DNA of 64,000 nt from contig NZ_KB903430.1 in assembly GCF_000379765.1 (NCBI RefSeq), positions 716,945-780,944 of the forward strand, given 5' to 3'. The notes beneath the pieces were generated by a model. The model saw only the letters and a list, made by a program, of their open reading frames with translations, was not told the DNA's origin and made no database searches. Positions 9,641 through 18,164 of the stretch are shown here, piece by piece. The stretch's first letter is position 1. Each line of letters begins with the position of its first letter. Origin of the DNA: Flexithrix dorotheae DSM 6795. Its GTDB lineage: Bacteria; Bacteroidota; Bacteroidia; Cytophagales; Flammeovirgaceae. A program made the translations under genes and the position numbers.

Positions 9641-10876
9641 TTGAAATTTGAAGATTTAAACTTAGAGGAAGATCTGCAGGAAGGAATAGATGCTATAGGA
9701 TTTTCCAATGCTACCCCTATCCAGGAGCTGGCAATACCCATTATACTTGATAACAATGATTTAATTGCATGTGCCCAAACCGGAACAGGAAAAACGGCAG
9801 CATATCTTTTACCAATATTAAATAAACTAGTCACAGAACATGGTGACTACATTAATACGGTAATTATTGCACCCACCCGTGAACTGGCCAAGCAGGTAGA
9901 CCAACAATTGGAGGGACTGGCTTATTTCACAAACACCAGCTCTATTGCCATTTACGGAGGTGGAGATGGGGCTTCATGGTCCAGAGAAAAAAAGGCACTT
10001 AATGAAGGCGCTGATGTGATAATCGCCACTCCGGGTAAACTTATCTCTCATTTGCGTCAGGGCTTTGGAGATTTCACCAAACTTAAGCATTTGATTTTAG
10101 ACGAAGCAGACCGGATGCTGGAAATGGGTTTCTATGAAGATATCATGGAGATTATCAGTTATTTTCCTAAAGAAAGACAGACGCTGCTTTTTTCGGCCAC
10201 CATGCCTGAAAGAATTAGGAAACTGGCCAACAATATCCTGAAAGAACCTAAGCAGGTAAATATTGCGATTTCGAAACCTGCAGAAGGCGTAGTGCAAGCC
10301 GCTTTTCTTACTTATGACGACCAGAAAGTAGAACTGATCAAATGGTTGCTTCAGGATGATGATGTACCCAGCGCAGTAATTTTTTCTTCTACCAAAGCCA
10401 ATGTGAAGAAAATTTGCAGTACCCTAAAAAAGATTGGACTAAAAGCGGAAGAAATTCACTCAGATCTGGAGCAAAGCGAGCGGGAGGAAGTTTTGAGAGG
10501 GTTCAAAAACCAAAATTATTCTATCCTGGTGGCAACTGATATTATTTCCAGGGGAATTGATATCGATTCGATAAGCCTGGTAATCAATTACGATGTGCCG
10601 CAGGATGCAGAAGATTACATCCACAGGATTGGAAGAACTGCCAGAGCAGAATCTACAGGAGAGGGAATCACCTTCATCAATGAAAAAGACCAGTTTAACT
10701 TCAAAAAAATTGAAGATTTAATTGGAAACGAAATCCGAAAAGTGCCCTTACCCAAACACCTGGGTGAAGGACCAGAGTATAATCCCGGTAGAAAAGGTGG
10801 GAAGAAAAAGTTTGGAAAAGGGAAGTTTTTTAAGAAGAAAAAAAAGCCCTATAGAAATGATAACAGGAATAAGTAA
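9641..10876 (+). CDS. DEAD-box ATP-dependent RNA helicase
   Basis: This 411-residue helicase has all core motifs: Q motif (FSNATPIQE, residues 21-29), motif I AQTGTGKT at 45-52, PTRELA, motif II DEAD near 154, SAT near 184 and HRIGRTAR near 327. A very basic tail rich in Gly, Lys and Phe follows, probably an RNA-binding extension. It belongs with the RhlE/CshA-like RNA helicases used in ribosome assembly and RNA decay, often cold-induced. The start is TTG at 9641, since the conserved beginning MKFEDLNLEEDL has no upstream ATG. The 282-bp leader region before it could host cold-shock control, but I see no defined element. It overlaps the next gene by one base (TAATG). Confidence 0.95.
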   Translation: MKFEDLNLEEDLQEGIDAIGFSNATPIQELAIPIILDNNDLIACAQTGTGKTAAYLLPILNKLVTEHGDYINTVIIAPTRELAKQVDQQLEGLAYFTNTSSIAIYGGGDGASWSREKKALNEGADVIIATPGKLISHLRQGFGDFTKLKHLILDEADRMLEMGFYEDIMEIISYFPKERQTLLFSATMPERIRKLANNILKEPKQVNIAISKPAEGVVQAAFLTYDDQKVELIKWLLQDDDVPSAVIFSSTKANVKKICSTLKKIGLKAEEIHSDLEQSEREEVLRGFKNQNYSILVATDIISRGIDIDSISLVINYDVPQDAEDYIHRIGRTARAESTGEGITFINEKDQFNFKKIEDLIGNEIRKVPLPKHLGEGPEYNPGRKGGKKKFGKGKFFKKKKKPYRNDNRNK

Positions 10877-11394
10877 TGTCAAGAATTAGCTTTTTTATTC
10901 TCCTCCTGGTGCTTGTGGGATTAGCAGTGGTAGCTTATTCTTTTTTAGGTGGGTTTAAGAAAATTACCATTAATGAAGTGGAAGATATTTCCATAGAAGT
11001 AGTTGGAAAAGAAGTGAGAGGTAGTACTCAGGGTGTTGACCTGAATAAGCAAATGTATGAAATCCGGAAAAAGCTGGACGAGGATAAAATTGAAGGAACC
11101 TTTACAGCCATATTTGAGGGAAATCCAGATGAACTGGATACCATAAACGGTTTCGTAGGAGTAGTTCCTAAAGTGAGTAAAAGTATTCCCGAAGGTTTTA
11201 GTACTAAAAATATAAAAGCGGAAAAAGGGGTAATCGGAATCATGATTGCCCATGTTTGGGTAGCTCCAAATCCTGTTGAGGTCAATAATCAATTAATGGA
11301 TTTTGCAAAGTCAAAAAATCTTTCCTTCCAGGATTTAATTATAGAGCAATATTTTGCTTCAGATTCTGTAGTGACTACTATATTGGTGGAATAA
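10876..11394 (+). CDS. Membrane-anchored protein, possibly GyrI/TEX264-like
   Basis: This 172-residue protein has an N-terminal membrane helix (about residues 5-25) and a soluble alpha/beta domain. The domain has a strand-helix-strand-strand pattern and ends in a final strand, TTILVE. The layout (one TM, then about 140 residues with 'NEVEDISIEVVGKEVRG' and 'GFVGVVP') recalls GyrI-like/TEX264-type small-ligand or protein-binding domains, but I cannot confirm this by eye. The ATG overlaps the helicase stop by one base, so the two are translationally coupled. This coupling suggests a role linked to RNA handling or stress, which is inference only. Confidence 0.6.
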   Translation: MSRISFFILLLVLVGLAVVAYSFLGGFKKITINEVEDISIEVVGKEVRGSTQGVDLNKQMYEIRKKLDEDKIEGTFTAIFEGNPDELDTINGFVGVVPKVSKSIPEGFSTKNIKAEKGVIGIMIAHVWVAPNPVEVNNQLMDFAKSKNLSFQDLIIEQYFASDSVVTTILVE

Positions 11395-11830
11395 ACACGG
11401 AGGTGTATTTTTTCATATAAACAACACTTTGGCCGGTCTTTTCTAAACAAATGACCCTGTTACCCCCCTGTTTAAGGGTATAATTTAACCAATTATACAG
11501 CAACATTCCTTTTTGTTCCCCTTTGTTTTTGATCTTAAAAATTAATCCTTTTGTTTAGTAGATTCAAATAGAAAGTTAATCAACATATAATGGGAATTGG
11601 CATAAATGAATTGCTGTTTATCCATTCATATTTTACTCACAAATTGGAATAAAAGGGACCTTTTCCCTCCAATTTTATTTTACCACAATTATCCGGCAAT
11701 CAATAACAACTGATTATCTTTATTTAATTACTATTTCTTAAATTATATAAAACCCTAAGCATCAATTTTTTAGAATTTTTAAGATGCTTAAATATTTCTA
11801 CACAACTACTTAATAAATAATTACCTGGTT
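11395..11830. other. 436-bp intergenic region before proC
   Basis: No convincing open frame lies here. Two dyads are visible. The first, at 11641-11675, has outer arms AAATTGG/CCAATTT, an inner AGGGA/TCCCT and a TTATTTT tail, and looks like a terminator. The second, at 11756-11790, has arms TAAGCATC/GATGCTTA and lies 40 bases before the proC ATG. The rest is AT-rich without recognisable sites. Confidence 0.5.
11641..11680 (+). terminator. Terminator-like hairpin in the proC leader region
   Basis: AAATTGG at 11641-11647 pairs with CCAATTT at 11669-11675, with an inner AGGGA/TCCCT stem and a T-rich tail. It is about 250 bp after the upstream stop, unusually far, so it may end a long 3' UTR or an unannotated small RNA. 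Confidence 0.4.
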
Positions 11831-12643
11831 ATGAAGTCTCATAAAATTGCCATAATTGGAGGAGGAAATCTTGGTGCCTCTATTGCTGAAGGAATCGCTA
11901 AGAGTGGTTTAATTTCACCTGAAAAAATTACAGTTACCAGAAGGAAACTGGATAAAATCACCCATTTAAAGGATATTGGTATAAAAACAAATAATAATAA
12001 CAGGCTGGCAGTGGAAAGTGCAGATATTATTGTGCTTGCAGTGAAACCCAAACAGCTAAAGGATGTACTTTATGAAATCCAGCCTAAATTAAAATCAGGC
12101 AAACATATTCTTATTTCTGTGGTGACGGGAGTCAGCCTTGCGGATATGGGCAGTGTGGTAGGAGAAAATATATCGCTGGTAAGGGCAATGCCAAACACCG
12201 CTATAGCAATTCAGGAATCTATGACCTGTATTGCCACCAACAATGCCTCAATTGAACAACAGGCTATTGTATTGTCTATTTTCAACAGCCTGGGGAAAGC
12301 AGTGGTAATAGATGAAAACCTAATGGCAGCCGCCACTGTTTTAGGGGCTTGTGGGATTGCCTATTCCTTAAGGTTTATCAGAGCTGCCTCACAAGGAGGC
12401 ATTGAAATTGGTTTTAATGCTGAAATAGCCCAGCTTATTGCGGCTCAAACCGTAAAAGGAGCCGCTTCATTGTTATTAGAAAGGGGACAACATCCGGAAA
12501 GAGAAATAGACAAAGTAACCACTCCACAGGGCTGTACTATTGCCGGACTTAATGAAATGGAACACCAGGGATTTAGCTCTGCCCTCATCAAGGGAATTGG
12601 TACTTCTTTCAGTAAAATTGATAAAATTTCTGAGGATTTTTAA
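11831..12643 (+). CDS. proC: Pyrroline-5-carboxylate reductase
   Basis: This 270-residue enzyme matches ProC in full length. It reduces 1-pyrroline-5-carboxylate to L-proline with NAD(P)H. The Rossmann motif IIGGGNLGASIAEG is at residues 8-21, followed by the family pattern AVKPKQLKDVL and RAMPNTA. The C-terminal dimerisation helix includes AAQTVKGAASLLLE and the conserved VTTPQGCTIAGLNEME. The ATG at 11831 is the only sensible start. A perfect 12-bp terminator follows. It is transcribed alone, with an upstream dyad that might form part of its leader. Confidence 0.97.
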   Translation: MKSHKIAIIGGGNLGASIAEGIAKSGLISPEKITVTRRKLDKITHLKDIGIKTNNNNRLAVESADIIVLAVKPKQLKDVLYEIQPKLKSGKHILISVVTGVSLADMGSVVGENISLVRAMPNTAIAIQESMTCIATNNASIEQQAIVLSIFNSLGKAVVIDENLMAAATVLGACGIAYSLRFIRAASQGGIEIGFNAEIAQLIAAQTVKGAASLLLERGQHPEREIDKVTTPQGCTIAGLNEMEHQGFSSALIKGIGTSFSKIDKISEDF

Positions 12644-12662
12644 GAATTAATTTTCCAAAGGG

Positions 12663-12710
12663 AAGGGCTTAAAGTTTCAGGAATGAATCTTTAAGCCCTT
12701 TATATTTTAT
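12663..12710 (+). terminator. Terminator after proC, probably bidirectional
   Basis: AAGGGCTTAAAG at 12663-12674 pairs perfectly with CTTTAAGCCCTT at 12689-12700, followed by a T-rich tail. It lies between convergent proC and the stress-protein gene and could serve both. Confidence 0.8.
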
Positions 12711-12725
12711 AGGATTCCCAATAAT

Positions 12726-13547
12726 TTATTTATGAAAAACAAGCACAGGATACTCCGCCAGTAATGTCATTTTTCTGGTCATACTGGTATGGAAAACTTC
12801 CTGGAAAAAGTTCCTATGGTGCGTAAGCATGGCCAGCACATCCCCATTATTTACCCGCATATATTCCCTCAGTCCTTCTTCCACATCGTCATAAACCACC
12901 TGTTCTATTTTCACATCCAGATCGTAATAAAATTCATCGAACACATAATCTCTGTACGATTTAAAAATCTCCAGTTTGGCCGGGTTGCCCTTATGACTCA
13001 CATGAATAATAGTTAACCTGCAATCAAGGCTATTGGCAAAATGAAGCAACTGGGTCAGGCTTTCATCGTCCCCTACCTGATAGTTAGTCGCATATACGAT
13101 ATTGTTTATTTCAGATTTATAATGCTCTGCGGGAATGGCCAAAACAGGAATATCGGCATGTTCCATCACATGTACTGTATTACTTCCCCCCAGGTATTCA
13201 GCTACATTCTGCACCCCTTTGGTTCCCATTAAAATTAAATCTATTTCACGTGACTTAGCCACTTTGGTAATACCATGATTCAATGTATCCAGTTCTACAA
13301 TATAATCACAGTCAATGGCAAATTCCTTTGAAGTTTCAGTACAGACTTTTTCCAAAGTCTCCATCGCCTTGTTTTGCATTTCAAGCAACTCATTTGAAGC
13401 AAAATCTTCTCTGGTAATCAAATTGGCCTCCGGAACCGCATGAAACAAGGTGAGAGAACCTCCTAACTTTCTGGTAAAATTCCCCGCAAAATTAATCGCA
13501 TTTAAAGACGCTTCACCTAAATCTACAGGACACAATATTTTTAACAT
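12726..13547 (-). CDS. Tandem-domain universal stress protein
   Basis: This 273-residue protein is two UspA domains in tandem. The first (about 1-145) begins MLKILCPVDLGEASLNAI and retains the nucleotide-binding pattern G-x2-G-x9-G-S (MGTKGVQ..LGGSN). The second (about 146-273) begins INNIVYATNY and has a less complete motif (LTHHRNFFQEVFHTS). Tandem UspA proteins are cytoplasmic stress and starvation proteins. The asymmetry suggests that only the first domain binds ATP, which is common in the family. It is transcribed toward proC and shares its terminator. Confidence 0.93.
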   Translation of the reverse strand: MLKILCPVDLGEASLNAINFAGNFTRKLGGSLTLFHAVPEANLITREDFASNELLEMQNKAMETLEKVCTETSKEFAIDCDYIVELDTLNHGITKVAKSREIDLILMGTKGVQNVAEYLGGSNTVHVMEHADIPVLAIPAEHYKSEINNIVYATNYQVGDDESLTQLLHFANSLDCRLTIIHVSHKGNPAKLEIFKSYRDYVFDEFYYDLDVKIEQVVYDDVEEGLREYMRVNNGDVLAMLTHHRNFFQEVFHTSMTRKMTLLAEYPVLVFHK

Positions 13548-13655
13548 AATCCTCTTCCATTTGGTTAATCAGACTAAAAATACAAAATTTCTCAGTCATT
13601 TTTATTGATTTAAATCAGCTTCTGTTTTGATTTCTTTCAATCTATAATAAAAAAA

Positions 13656-14060
13656 TCATATCACTTTCGAGCCTTCTTTCAAATCACTCAACTGAATTTT
13701 AAGCGCATTGGCTGAAATTTGAATTTCTCGGATGGAAAAAGCCAGAGAAATCATGAGTAACAAAAGACTGATGCCGAAAGTAATTTTCCCTAAAAAAATT
13801 TCGCCAGCAAATAAAAGAAACATACAAAAGACACAAAGGAATAAACTGGAAATACCAATAGCCTGCATGCTTCTTATAAGATAAAGCCTTTTATTTAAGT
13901 TTTCAATCTGGCCCATGATTTTTCCATTTGGCTCTTCAGTATATTTAGAATGTAAATTCCGAATAAGAGAAGCAATGGCCAGAAACCTATTGGTGTAAGC
14001 CAAAAGCAAAAGGGAAATTGCCGGGAATAGTAATGCTGGTGTTGTAAGTGTGATTTCCAT
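13656..14060 (-). CDS. DUF2721 family inner-membrane protein
   Basis: This 134-residue protein has three hydrophobic helices (about residues 7-32, 66-86 and 90-110). It contains the DUF2721 signature 'ALLFPAISLLLLAYTNRFLAIASLIRNLH', which I recognise from the family pattern. These proteins are predicted inner-membrane proteins of unknown function. The ATG at 14060 gives the expected N-terminus just before the first helix. It is divergent from murI. Confidence 0.85.
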   Translation of the reverse strand: MEITLTTPALLFPAISLLLLAYTNRFLAIASLIRNLHSKYTEEPNGKIMGQIENLNKRLYLIRSMQAIGISSLFLCVFCMFLLFAGEIFLGKITFGISLLLLMISLAFSIREIQISANALKIQLSDLKEGSKVI

Positions 14061-14128
14061 AAAATCTTATTTCAATAAAAAGTGGGGTTTTCAGCTTTTT
14101 TTTAAAATTTAAAAGTACCACAATCTTT

Positions 14129-14136
14129 TAATTTTG
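14129..14136 (+). promoter_or_regulatory. Candidate -7 promoter element for murI
   Basis: TAATTTTG fits TAnnTTTG and lies 80 bases before the murI ATG. No good -33 box is seen at the usual spacing. Confidence 0.3.
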
Positions 14137-14215
14137 GGAATTTGTTATTCAAGTTATTACAATTGTAAAAAAGGAATTTTTACTTTCAAATCATCAAATT
14201 ATTCTCAAACAAAAA

Positions 14216-15010
14216 ATGGACAACAGACCTATTGGCATTTTTGATTCAGGTGTTGGAGGATTATCGGTTTGGAAGGAAATGGTGGCAACCTTGCCAAGGG
14301 AGTCCATTTTTTATTATGGAGACACCAAAAATTGCCCCTATGGGCCTAAAACTACTATTGAAGTCCAAAACCTTTGCACCTATATCACTAACTTCCTTTT
14401 AGAACAAGACTGCAAAATGATAGTGGTTGCCTGCAATACAGCCACAAGTATTGCGATATCCAGCCTGAGAAATTCCTTCAATATTCCATTTATTGGAATT
14501 GAACCAGCTATAAAACCTGCCGCTTTACATACCAAAACCGGAAAAATTGGCGTGCTTGCCACACTTGGAACCATAAAAGGCGACTTGTTCAATGCCACCA
14601 AAAGTAAATATGCAGAAAACATTGAGGTGATAGAACAAATTGGCCATGGATTAGTTGAGCTCATTGAAGCCGGGAAAGGAGAAACCGATGAAATGGAGCA
14701 ATTACTGAAAAAGTATCTTTCACCAATGATGGCAAAAGGGGTAGATAAAATTGTGCTGGGCTGCACGCATTATCCCTTTATAAGTGAAATGGTGCTCAGG
14801 CTGATTGAAAATAAAGCGGATTTAATTAATCCGGCCCCGGCAGTCACACAACAAATAATCAGGGTTTTAGAAAAAAACAAGCTCCAGGCTTCCACTTCCA
14901 ATGAGCCTGATTATAAGTTTTTTATTTCAGGAAATAAACAGAATTTTGAGCAGTTTTTTTGTCGGGCTTTTAGTAATTTTGATAAGAGAACTAAATTTCT
15001 TGAAATTTAA
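14216..15010 (+). CDS. murI: Glutamate racemase
   Basis: This 264-residue enzyme matches MurI in full length. It interconverts L- and D-glutamate for peptidoglycan synthesis. Key residues are visible: IFDSGVGGLSV with the conserved Asp-Ser pair at about residues 9-10, the first catalytic cysteine in VVACNTATS, and the second in VLGCTHYPF. The ATG at 14216 follows an A-rich leader typical of Bacteroidota. Its neighbours do not form an obvious cell-wall operon. Confidence 0.97.
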   Translation: MDNRPIGIFDSGVGGLSVWKEMVATLPRESIFYYGDTKNCPYGPKTTIEVQNLCTYITNFLLEQDCKMIVVACNTATSIAISSLRNSFNIPFIGIEPAIKPAALHTKTGKIGVLATLGTIKGDLFNATKSKYAENIEVIEQIGHGLVELIEAGKGETDEMEQLLKKYLSPMMAKGVDKIVLGCTHYPFISEMVLRLIENKADLINPAPAVTQQIIRVLEKNKLQASTSNEPDYKFFISGNKQNFEQFFCRAFSNFDKRTKFLEI

Positions 15011-15131
15011 TTAATTTCGAAATATTACTATTTACCAACTATTTTATACCTGATTACCGGGTATGGTTAGTATAATCGATTAAACTTACATCCATCAATT
15101 CAATAATTTTTAACCAAAAAATTTAAACATC

Positions 15132-15395
15132 ATGAGTCAAAATTCAAAAGTATTATTAGCAGCTATAGCCGGAGCTGCTGTTGGGGTAATTGCAGGTATC
15201 CTGGTAGCACCAGCCAGCGGAAAAGACACCTTTGAGGACTTGTCAAAAAAGGCTGAAGAATTAAAGGATGATTTAGAAGATATTGCCGCAAAAGGAAGAA
15301 AATCGGTAAGGGAATTAAGTGACACGGTCACCGATAATTTGCAAAAAAATATCAATGGCCTGAAGAAAGAAGTTTCCCGGGCAAAGGACAGCTAA
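15132..15395 (+). CDS. YtxH domain protein
   Basis: This 87-residue protein matches the YtxH family: a glycine/alanine-rich membrane segment (LLAAIAGAAVGVIAGILVAP, residues 8-27, with the characteristic LVAPASGKDT) followed by a charged amphipathic helix (KKAEELKDDLEDIAAKG...). YtxH proteins are small stress-associated membrane proteins without known activity. A strong terminator follows directly. It is a single-gene unit. Confidence 0.9.
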   Translation: MSQNSKVLLAAIAGAAVGVIAGILVAPASGKDTFEDLSKKAEELKDDLEDIAAKGRKSVRELSDTVTDNLQKNINGLKKEVSRAKDS

Positions 15396-15401
15396 AGATT
15401 G

Positions 15402-15430
15402 GGGGAATTTTAAGTTCCCCTTTTTTATTT
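15402..15430 (+). terminator. Rho-independent terminator after the YtxH gene
   Basis: GGGGAA at 15402-15407 pairs with TTCCCC at 15415-15420, followed by TTTTTT. The T run overlaps the stop codon of the convergent SDR gene at 15425. Confidence 0.85.
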
Positions 15431-16255
15431 CCCCATCATTCTTTTCATCCTCACTTTCAGGTCCTTAAAAATTATACCTTCATAAATCCCTGGAAATAAC
15501 CTTACAATCTTGTCAATTTTCCAGGCATCAGATCCGATAAGCAATCGTGGTTTATCTTTCCTGAGTGCTTTAACAATTTGCCTGGCAGCCTCTTCGGCAG
15601 TAGTTAAGGCTACTTTGTCAAACTTTTTGGCCTCATACTCCTTATTCTTTTGATTCCCCCCTTTCGAATTTCTCACAATATTGGTTTTTATCCCACCGGG
15701 GTGCACAACCATTACCTTCACATTTGTATTCACCAACTCCTGGCGAAGATTTTCCGAAAACCCTCTGACAGCAAACTTTGTGGTGGAATAGGTGCCATGG
15801 CCGGCAAATCCGGTAATTCCAAAGATGCTGGAAAGGTTGATTATGCTTGCCGCAGGCCGTTTTTTTAGGTGAGGCAAAAAACATTTTGTCATATAAATCA
15901 CACCCCACAAGTTGATCCCAAAAATCCATTCCATTTCATCATAAGTAACCTCTTCAAGGCTCACCTCTCCCAAAGAAACTCCGGCATTATTAATCAGTAC
16001 ATCAATTTCAAATTCACTTAAAATTTCCTTACTTAGGGACTCCACTCCTGCTCTATCTGAAACGTCCAGCAAATAATGATTTAGCACATTTCCTCCCTGA
16101 TCTTTTACCTCATTTACAGTTTTTTCCAGGTTGGGCGCATCAAAATCAATAAGCAAAAGCCGGGCACCAGTTTCACCCAATTGCAAAGCAAGTTCCTTCC
16201 CAATACCACTCGCAGCCCCGGTAATTATGACAGTTTTTTCGTTTAGTTTATCCAT
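15425..16255 (-). CDS. Short-chain dehydrogenase/reductase
   Basis: This 276-residue protein is a classical SDR: the cofactor loop GAASGIGK at residues 13-20, NNAG at about 90-93, the catalytic serine in INLSSIFG and the YSTTKF active-site Tyr-x3-Lys. An acidic residue at the end of beta-2 (LLIDFD) favours NAD over NADP. The C-terminus is long and hydrophobic-basic, like membrane-associated ketoreductase-type SDRs. Substrate cannot be read from sequence. It is a single gene, transcribed away from the ribA locus. Confidence 0.92.
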   Translation of the reverse strand: MDKLNEKTVIITGAASGIGKELALQLGETGARLLLIDFDAPNLEKTVNEVKDQGGNVLNHYLLDVSDRAGVESLSKEILSEFEIDVLINNAGVSLGEVSLEEVTYDEMEWIFGINLWGVIYMTKCFLPHLKKRPAASIINLSSIFGITGFAGHGTYSTTKFAVRGFSENLRQELVNTNVKVMVVHPGGIKTNIVRNSKGGNQKNKEYEAKKFDKVALTTAEEAARQIVKALRKDKPRLLIGSDAWKIDKIVRLFPGIYEGIIFKDLKVRMKRMMGK

Positions 16256-16522
16256 GGTTTGCTGTTAAGAAATTCTATGTGATTTCAAATTAAATAAGGA
16301 TGATGATCAAAAAATGAATGAAATAAATTTAAAGCCAATTTAAGGAAAGGAAAAAAGAAAAACAGTTATTGTTGACTTTTTGTATACCTCCTTTTTTAGT
16401 GATTATTAAAAAAAACAAGCACCATTGTAGCCCAACAAACAAATAGTTTACAAACAGTTGAGACCAATTGAGGTTTTATTTTAATGTACACTAATATATA
16501 GATTAAAGAATCATTCAAATTT

Positions 16523-17128
16523 ATGAATTCATTGTCAAGAGCCTTAGTAGAAACCAACCTGCCCACCAAATTTGGCCACTTTAAATTAAAAGCCTATCAA
16601 AGCGAATATGAAGCCTTTCCACATCTTGCCCTTTATACAGAAGATTACCTCAAAAAGGAAACAGTGGATGTAAGAATTCACTCCGAATGTATGACAGGTG
16701 ATGTCTTCGGTTCGGCCAAATGTGATTGTGGCGAACAATTAGACTTTGCACTGAAGTGGATCCAGCAAAATGGTGGCGTAATTTTGTATTTGCGTCAGGA
16801 AGGGAGGGGGATTGGTCTGGTTAATAAACTTCTGGCTTACAACCTTCAGGAAGAAGGGAAAAACACGCGTGAAGCCAATTTAGAGTTGGGTTTTCATGCA
16901 GATTCCCGAAACTATGATCAGGCCATTGAAATATTAAAAGATTTGGAGGTGAAGAAGATCAGATTACTGACCAATAATCCAGAAAAAATAAATGCTTTTG
17001 AAGAGGCCGAAATTCAACTGGTGGACAGAATCCCAATTGAAATCAAACCCAGATCAGAAAATTATGATTACCTGGAAACTAAGCAAAATGAAATGGGTCA
17101 TTTCCTCAGTATATCTAAAATAATCTGA
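16523..17128 (+). CDS. ribA: GTP cyclohydrolase II, stand-alone
   Basis: This 201-residue enzyme opens GTP to 2,5-diamino-6-ribosylamino-4(3H)-pyrimidinone 5'-phosphate, formate and pyrophosphate. The zinc cysteines C56, C67 and C69 (HSEC, KCDCGEQ) and the GTP-binding RQEGRGIGL at 91-99 are present, so it should be active. It has no RibB domain, whereas the riboflavin gene of many Bacteroidota is a RibBA fusion (family knowledge). That, and the genes that follow, suggests a specialised copy feeding a separate pathway. The 267-bp upstream gap shows no FMN riboswitch pattern that I can recognise. The next gene starts 116 bp later. Confidence 0.93.
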   Translation: MNSLSRALVETNLPTKFGHFKLKAYQSEYEAFPHLALYTEDYLKKETVDVRIHSECMTGDVFGSAKCDCGEQLDFALKWIQQNGGVILYLRQEGRGIGLVNKLLAYNLQEEGKNTREANLELGFHADSRNYDQAIEILKDLEVKKIRLLTNNPEKINAFEEAEIQLVDRIPIEIKPRSENYDYLETKQNEMGHFLSISKII

Positions 17129-17243
17129 AATGGGTGTTTCAAAGTTGATTTAATAAAATCAATTAGCTATTTTGTTAAACATCCCACTAATCCACCCGAA
17201 TACTTTCAAACAAGCTACAATTCTCACTTGAAAACTAAAACCT

Positions 17244-18161
17244 ATGATTTGGGAACTTTTACTTATTCTAAAGTCAAAGATTCAAATGGAAACATCTGAT
17301 TTCCATTTTTTATCGGCAAAATTATCCGATCAAATAGAAGTTGAATTCGATCAGGTTCAGGAAGAATCTTCCCTTGTAATTGATTTTTCTGATTCTTTAC
17401 GAAGCACCAAAAACCTGACAGTTCTTTCCTCCAGCATTCCACTGGAGATTGAGGTAAAATCCAATTTTCATTTTAGTGAGAAAGAGCTGGAAATGCTTCG
17501 GCTGTATCTTCCATATGCCCTTCTGCCCTTTTATGCTGCTAAAAACAAAAAATGTTATGCCATTTCCCATTTTGCCCAAACCCTGGATGGAAGGATTGCC
17601 TCACATTCGGGAGACAGTAAATGGATAGGAAATGAAGAAAATTTAATCCATGCCCACCGAATGCGTGCTTTATGTGATGCTATTCTAATCGGATCAAAAA
17701 CCTTAAATCAGGATAATCCAAGGTTGAATGTAAGGCTTGTGAAAGGTAAAAATCCGGTAAAAGTTATTATCGGTGGAGATGATTTAGCCATTGACGATTA
17801 CCAGGCTGTTGATGACAATACCATCATGTTTTGTCAAAATCATTTTGAACTTAACCCTTGCTATGAGAAAATTTCATTGAAAAAAAATGTGGTTTATAGC
17901 GCTTCCCAGATTTTAAAAAGCTTGTGGGAAAAAGGGATTAATTCGGTTTATATTGAAGGCGGATCCTTTACCACTTCCAACTTCTTAAAACAGGAGGCAC
18001 TTGACCAAATTCAATTACATATCTCTCCTAAAATCATTGGGTCTGGTACAAACTCCTTTGCTTTTTCCGGGATCATACAAATGGATGAAGCCATCCAATT
18101 TAAACAGTCAAAATTCATTGCAATGGGCAGTGAAATCATGTTTATGGGTAATTTGGGATAA
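17244..18161 (+). CDS. RibD C-terminal reductase-like protein
   Basis: This 305-residue protein has the RibD C-terminal (pyrimidine reductase) domain at about residues 108-300: AISHFAQTLDGRIA, GDSKWIGNEENLIHAHRMRA, ILIGSKTL..DNPRLNVR, YIEGGS and the closing ISPKIIGSG. There is no cytidine-deaminase-type domain with its zinc motif; the first 105 residues are an unrelated, mostly beta segment. Reductase-only homologues exist (Rib7/archaeal type) that reduce the ribosyl chain before deamination. Here it probably acts on the product of the preceding GTP cyclohydrolase II. An in-frame ATG at 17286 is an alternative start. The next gene begins 3 bases after its stop. Confidence 0.88.
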   Translation: MIWELLLILKSKIQMETSDFHFLSAKLSDQIEVEFDQVQEESSLVIDFSDSLRSTKNLTVLSSSIPLEIEVKSNFHFSEKELEMLRLYLPYALLPFYAAKNKKCYAISHFAQTLDGRIASHSGDSKWIGNEENLIHAHRMRALCDAILIGSKTLNQDNPRLNVRLVKGKNPVKVIIGGDDLAIDDYQAVDDNTIMFCQNHFELNPCYEKISLKKNVVYSASQILKSLWEKGINSVYIEGGSFTTSNFLKQEALDQIQLHISPKIIGSGTNSFAFSGIIQMDEAIQFKQSKFIAMGSEIMFMGNLG

Positions 18162-18164
18162 AAT

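Noticed and set aside
16256-16522. Possible FMN riboswitch before ribA
   Set aside because: I looked for the conserved RFN-element blocks and did not recognise them.
16523-18161. Ordinary riboflavin operon
   Set aside because: No RibB, RibE/RibH or RibD deaminase is present, and the following genes are not riboflavin genes.
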